The notes beneath the pieces were generated by a model. It was not told the origin of the DNA and ran no database searches. It worked only from the letters and a program-made list of their open reading frames with translations. A stretch of DNA of 64,000 bases from contig NZ_LMHT01000015.1 in NCBI RefSeq assembly GCF_001429025.1, positions 176,542 to 240,541 on the forward strand, in the 5' to 3' direction. Of this stretch, positions 61,781-64,000 are shown piece by piece. The stretch's first letter is position 1. Every line of letters begins with the position of its first letter. Origin of the DNA: Phenylobacterium sp. Root700. GTDB lineage: Bacteria; Pseudomonadota; Alphaproteobacteria; Caulobacterales; Caulobacteraceae. The translations under genes were made by a program, and so were the position numbers.

Positions 61781-62691
61781 TGTCCGCCCCGCCCCGCCTC
61801 TTCAACCGCGACCTGCTTCGCACCCGCCTGAGCCGGGCCGCGGCCGTCTACGCCAACGCCGACTTCCTCAAGCGGCGCGCCGCCGAGGACGCCGTCGTGC
61901 GCCTGGAAGCGATCATGCGCGACTTCCCGCTCGCCGTCGATCTGGGCGCGCGTAACGGAGCGTTCGGGGAGGCCCTGGCGCTCAGCGACGCCAAGCCCCG
62001 CGTCGGCTGCCTGATCGAGGCCGACCTCTCGGGCGCCATGCTGGCCGGCCGAACCGGCCCGCGCCTGGTCGCGGACGAGGAGCGCCTGCCCTTCGCCTTC
62101 GGCAGCCTCGACCTGGTGGTCTCCACGCTGGCGCTGCACTGGACCAACGACGTGGTCGGGGCGCTGATCCAGATCCGCCGCGCCTTGAAGCCGGACGGCC
62201 TGTTCATCGGCTCGATGCTGGGCGGCGCGACCCTGACCGAGCTGCGCCAGTCACTGCTGGCGGCCGAGGCGGAGCTGACCGGCGGAGCCGGGCCTCGGGT
62301 CTCGCCCTTCGCCGACGCCTACGACGCCGCGGGCCTGCTGCAACGCTCCGGCTTCGCCCTGCCGGTGGCCGACGTCGACCGGGTCACCGTCCGCTATGCC
62401 CACCCGCTGAAGCTGCTGGCCGATCTGCGGGCCATGGGCGAGACCAGCGTGCTGGCCGAACGCCACCCGCGCCAGCTGACCCGCCAGGTCCTGGCCCGCG
62501 CCTGCGAGCTCTATGTCGAGAAGTTCGCCGAGCCGGACGGCCGGGTTCCCGCGACCTTCGAAATCCTGACCCTGACCGGCTGGGCGCCCGATCCCAGTCA
62601 GCAGAAACCGCTGAAGCCCGGCTCGGCCAAGATGCGTCTGGCCGACGCCCTGGGCGTGGTCGAGAACCCGTTGCCGCGCGAAGAGGACTAG
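61780..62691 (+). CDS. Class I SAM-dependent methyltransferase (NDUFAF5/BioC-like)
   Basis: A 303-residue methyltransferase starting at ATG 61780. It opens LFNRDLLRTRLSRAAAVY and has AdoMet-binding sequence AVDLGARNGAFGEALAL. The ALHWTNDVVGALIQIRRALK segment (motif IV region) resembles BioC and mitochondrial NDUFAF5, which modify acyl chains or an arginine of complex I. A C-terminal helical part and the lack of a biotin operon make the NDUFAF5-like assignment more likely. It diverges from comF, sharing the start region. Confidence 0.88.
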   Translation: MSAPPRLFNRDLLRTRLSRAAAVYANADFLKRRAAEDAVVRLEAIMRDFPLAVDLGARNGAFGEALALSDAKPRVGCLIEADLSGAMLAGRTGPRLVADEERLPFAFGSLDLVVSTLALHWTNDVVGALIQIRRALKPDGLFIGSMLGGATLTELRQSLLAAEAELTGGAGPRVSPFADAYDAAGLLQRSGFALPVADVDRVTVRYAHPLKLLADLRAMGETSVLAERHPRQLTRQVLARACELYVEKFAEPDGRVPATFEILTLTGWAPDPSQQKPLKPGSAKMRLADALGVVENPLPREED

Positions 62692-62697
62692 GTCCGC

Positions 62698-62718
62698 CGC
62701 AGGCGCCTAGCGCCTGCG
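62698..62718. other. Perfect hairpin between methyltransferase and DUF4168 genes
   Basis: GCAGGCGC-CTA-GCGCCTGC-type dyad directly after the methyltransferase stop. No T-run follows, so it is at best a weak terminator or an mRNA-stabilising stem. Confidence 0.45.
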
Positions 62719-62823
62719 CACTATCGTCGCAGATCGGCGTTCGGCGCATTCTGGTCGTATTTTCGTCCAGACCGCCGCACTAGGCTGATCGAGCTCGATA
62801 CCCATTAGGTTAGGAACCCCCGT

Positions 62824-63204
62824 ATGCGTGTTGCTATTCTGGCCGCCGGCCTGCTCGCCGCCTCCACCTTCGCCGCCTCCGCTCAAGCCCAGACGGCGCC
62901 TGCCGCTGAGGCTCCGGCCGCCGCGCCCGCCGCTGGCGGCTTCACCGACGCCGAGTTGAAATCGTTCGGCGAGGCCATGACCCAGATCCAGAAGATCAAC
63001 GGCGAGTACAGCCCCAAGCTGGTCGGCGCCGACGGCCCGACCAAGGCCACCGTCCAGAAGGAAATGATCGGCAAGATGGGCGAGGCCGTGCAGGCCAGCG
63101 GCCTGACGCCCGAGAAGTACAACCAGATGTCGGCCGCCGTCCAAAAGGACAACGCCCTGCGCCAGCGGCTGACCCAGGTGCTGAACGCCGAACCGGCCGC
63201 CTAG
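62824..63204 (+). CDS. Secreted DUF4168 protein
   Basis: A 126-residue exported helical protein. Signal peptide residues 1-22 end at AQA/QT. A short Pro/Ala linker is followed by the DUF4168 domain: FTDAELKSFGEAMTQIQKIN, MIGKMGEAVQASGLTPEKYN and an NALRQRL element near the end. The family is widespread in proteobacteria and cyanobacteria with unknown role. The ATG follows AGGAACCCCCGT. It converges with the glycerate-kinase-like gene (4-nt overlap of stops). Confidence 0.9.
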   Translation: MRVAILAAGLLAASTFAASAQAQTAPAAEAPAAAPAAGGFTDAELKSFGEAMTQIQKINGEYSPKLVGADGPTKATVQKEMIGKMGEAVQASGLTPEKYNQMSAAVQKDNALRQRLTQVLNAEPAA

Positions 63205-63992
63205 GCGGTCACTGGCGACGCGCGTCGCCGCTCGTCGAGGCGGACCACGATATCGGCCCGCCTCGGCATCTCTTCCAAGATCCAGCTGGTCAGGCGCTCA
63301 TAGTGGCGGATGAAGGTCTCGACCTGATCGTCGCTCATGACGCGCGAGGCGTCACCGCCTTCGCGGGCCAGCCGCTCGCGCAGCTTGCGCTCCTGCTCGA
63401 TCCGCCAGGTCAACACCACGTCGAAGCTGGGCGCCTGCAGCAGGATCAGCATGTCGAGTTTTGAAAACAGGTCCTGGTAGGGACCAGCCAGCGCCGTGTT
63501 GGCGTAGGTCCGCCAGGCGCCGTCCGGGTCGCGCTCGCGTTCCAGGGCGTTGACCGGTTCGGCCAGGGCGGCCTGCGCCTGGGGCCGGGCGCCGACGCAC
63601 CAGCCTTCGAACAGCACCACGTCAGCCGGACCTTCGAAGGTCTCGCCAGGCTTGCGGTCGTCGCTGGCCTTGTCGAAGGCCGGCAGGACCACAGGCCCCG
63701 GCTGGCGCAGGTCGCTCAGCAGCGCCTCGCCCCAGGCGACGTCGTGGGTTCCCGGAACACCGCGCGTGGCCAAGAGCGGTTGCACGTCCCGCGCCAGCAC
63801 CTGGCGCTCGGCGCGGGTGAGATAGATGTCGTCCAGGGAGAACAGCGCGACCTTCAGGCCGCGCGCTTCCAGCAACCGGCGGACCACCGCCGTCAGGGTC
63901 GACTTGCCGCTGGCCTGCGAACCGCAGACCCCGACCACGATCCCGCCCGGCCGCACGCTCGAAGCGATCCGTTCGGCCAGCGGCAGCGCCAC
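63201..63992 (-). CDS. P-loop kinase, D-glycerate 3-kinase-like (N-terminus near window edge)
   Basis: A 263-residue P-loop protein with Walker A GVCGSQASGKSTL (about 21-33), a LDDIYLTRAERQVLA motif, the substrate loop TRGVPGTHDVAWGEALL, LPAFDKASDDR and VVLFEGWCVG. This order is that of plant/yeast D-glycerate 3-kinase and bacterial relatives. The first available start here is GTG 63992, but the frame stays open to the right edge, so the true start may lie outside the window. Confidence 0.88.
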   Translation of the reverse strand: MALPLAERIASSVRPGGIVVGVCGSQASGKSTLTAVVRRLLEARGLKVALFSLDDIYLTRAERQVLARDVQPLLATRGVPGTHDVAWGEALLSDLRQPGPVVLPAFDKASDDRKPGETFEGPADVVLFEGWCVGARPQAQAALAEPVNALERERDPDGAWRTYANTALAGPYQDLFSKLDMLILLQAPSFDVVLTWRIEQERKLRERLAREGGDASRVMSDDQVETFIRHYERLTSWILEEMPRRADIVVRLDERRRASPVTA

Positions 63993-64000
63993 GGTCTCGA

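Overview
The window is GC-rich chromosomal DNA from an alphaproteobacterium, almost certainly Caulobacterales (Caulobacter, Phenylobacterium or a close relative). The strongest evidence is a near-canonical CtrA cell-cycle regulator at 4385-5080 with the two-alanine C-terminus typical of a ClpXP substrate. Its promoter region is dense in CcrM-type GANTC sites and TTAA half-sites, and it lies next to a flagellar fliI-fliJ pair. Gene packing is tight, with many 4-nt ATGA/GTGA overlaps and convergent stop-codon overlaps. I see no rRNA, tRNA, CRISPR array, integrase or transposase.

Layout. 0-5 kb: a GH10 xylanase translationally coupled to fliJ and fliI, an SDR dehydrogenase, and ctrA. 5-18 kb is more accessory: a membrane M28 peptidase; a 1664-residue repeats-in-toxin-like protein without visible RTX nonapeptides; a 716-bp intergenic region holding a probable DUF4424 gene relic; a divergent small RTX protein; arsC; a LytM peptidase; a tandem-TetR regulator; and two tiny secreted proteins. 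18-25.7 kb: a zinc alcohol dehydrogenase, a hydrolase, an acyl-CoA ligase, an FkbM methyltransferase, ubiG and lysC (probably started at CTG). 25.7-32.8 kb: two small regulator-plus-target modules. One is a TetR with a three-gene enzyme operon, the other an Fe-S-type winged-helix regulator with an MFS exporter; both have visible palindromic operators. A hydrolase fused to a membrane domain follows.

33-46 kb is mostly housekeeping: ptsP (EI-Ntr), a RodZ-like protein, a LOG-family protein, ispG, a tandem pair of unknown paralogues, prfA, a YihY/BrkB membrane protein, a MOSC protein, prmC (which modifies the prfA product) and a DUF4167 protein with a long Arg/Asp repeat tail. 46-48.5 kb is a zinc-homeostasis locus: a ZnuD-like TonB receptor divergent from zur, with palindromic Zur-box-like sites between them. 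48.5-64 kb: a GNAT enzyme with an attenuator-like leader, arfB, a proline-rich beta/gamma-crystallin-like protein, a lipoprotein, clpB (heat-shock-type promoter), an arylsulfatase, a FadL porin, an M20 peptidase, the operon comF-grxC-nitrilase-DUF1178 with comF frameshifted, a class I methyltransferase, a DUF4168 protein and a glycerate-kinase-like P-loop protein at the right edge.

The least explained material is the giant repeat protein/RTX pair with the relic between them, the tandem paralogues at 38.6-39.6 kb, the leader ORF plus terminator before the GNAT gene, and a family of about 110-120 bp palindromic intergenic elements (two clear copies, one relative).
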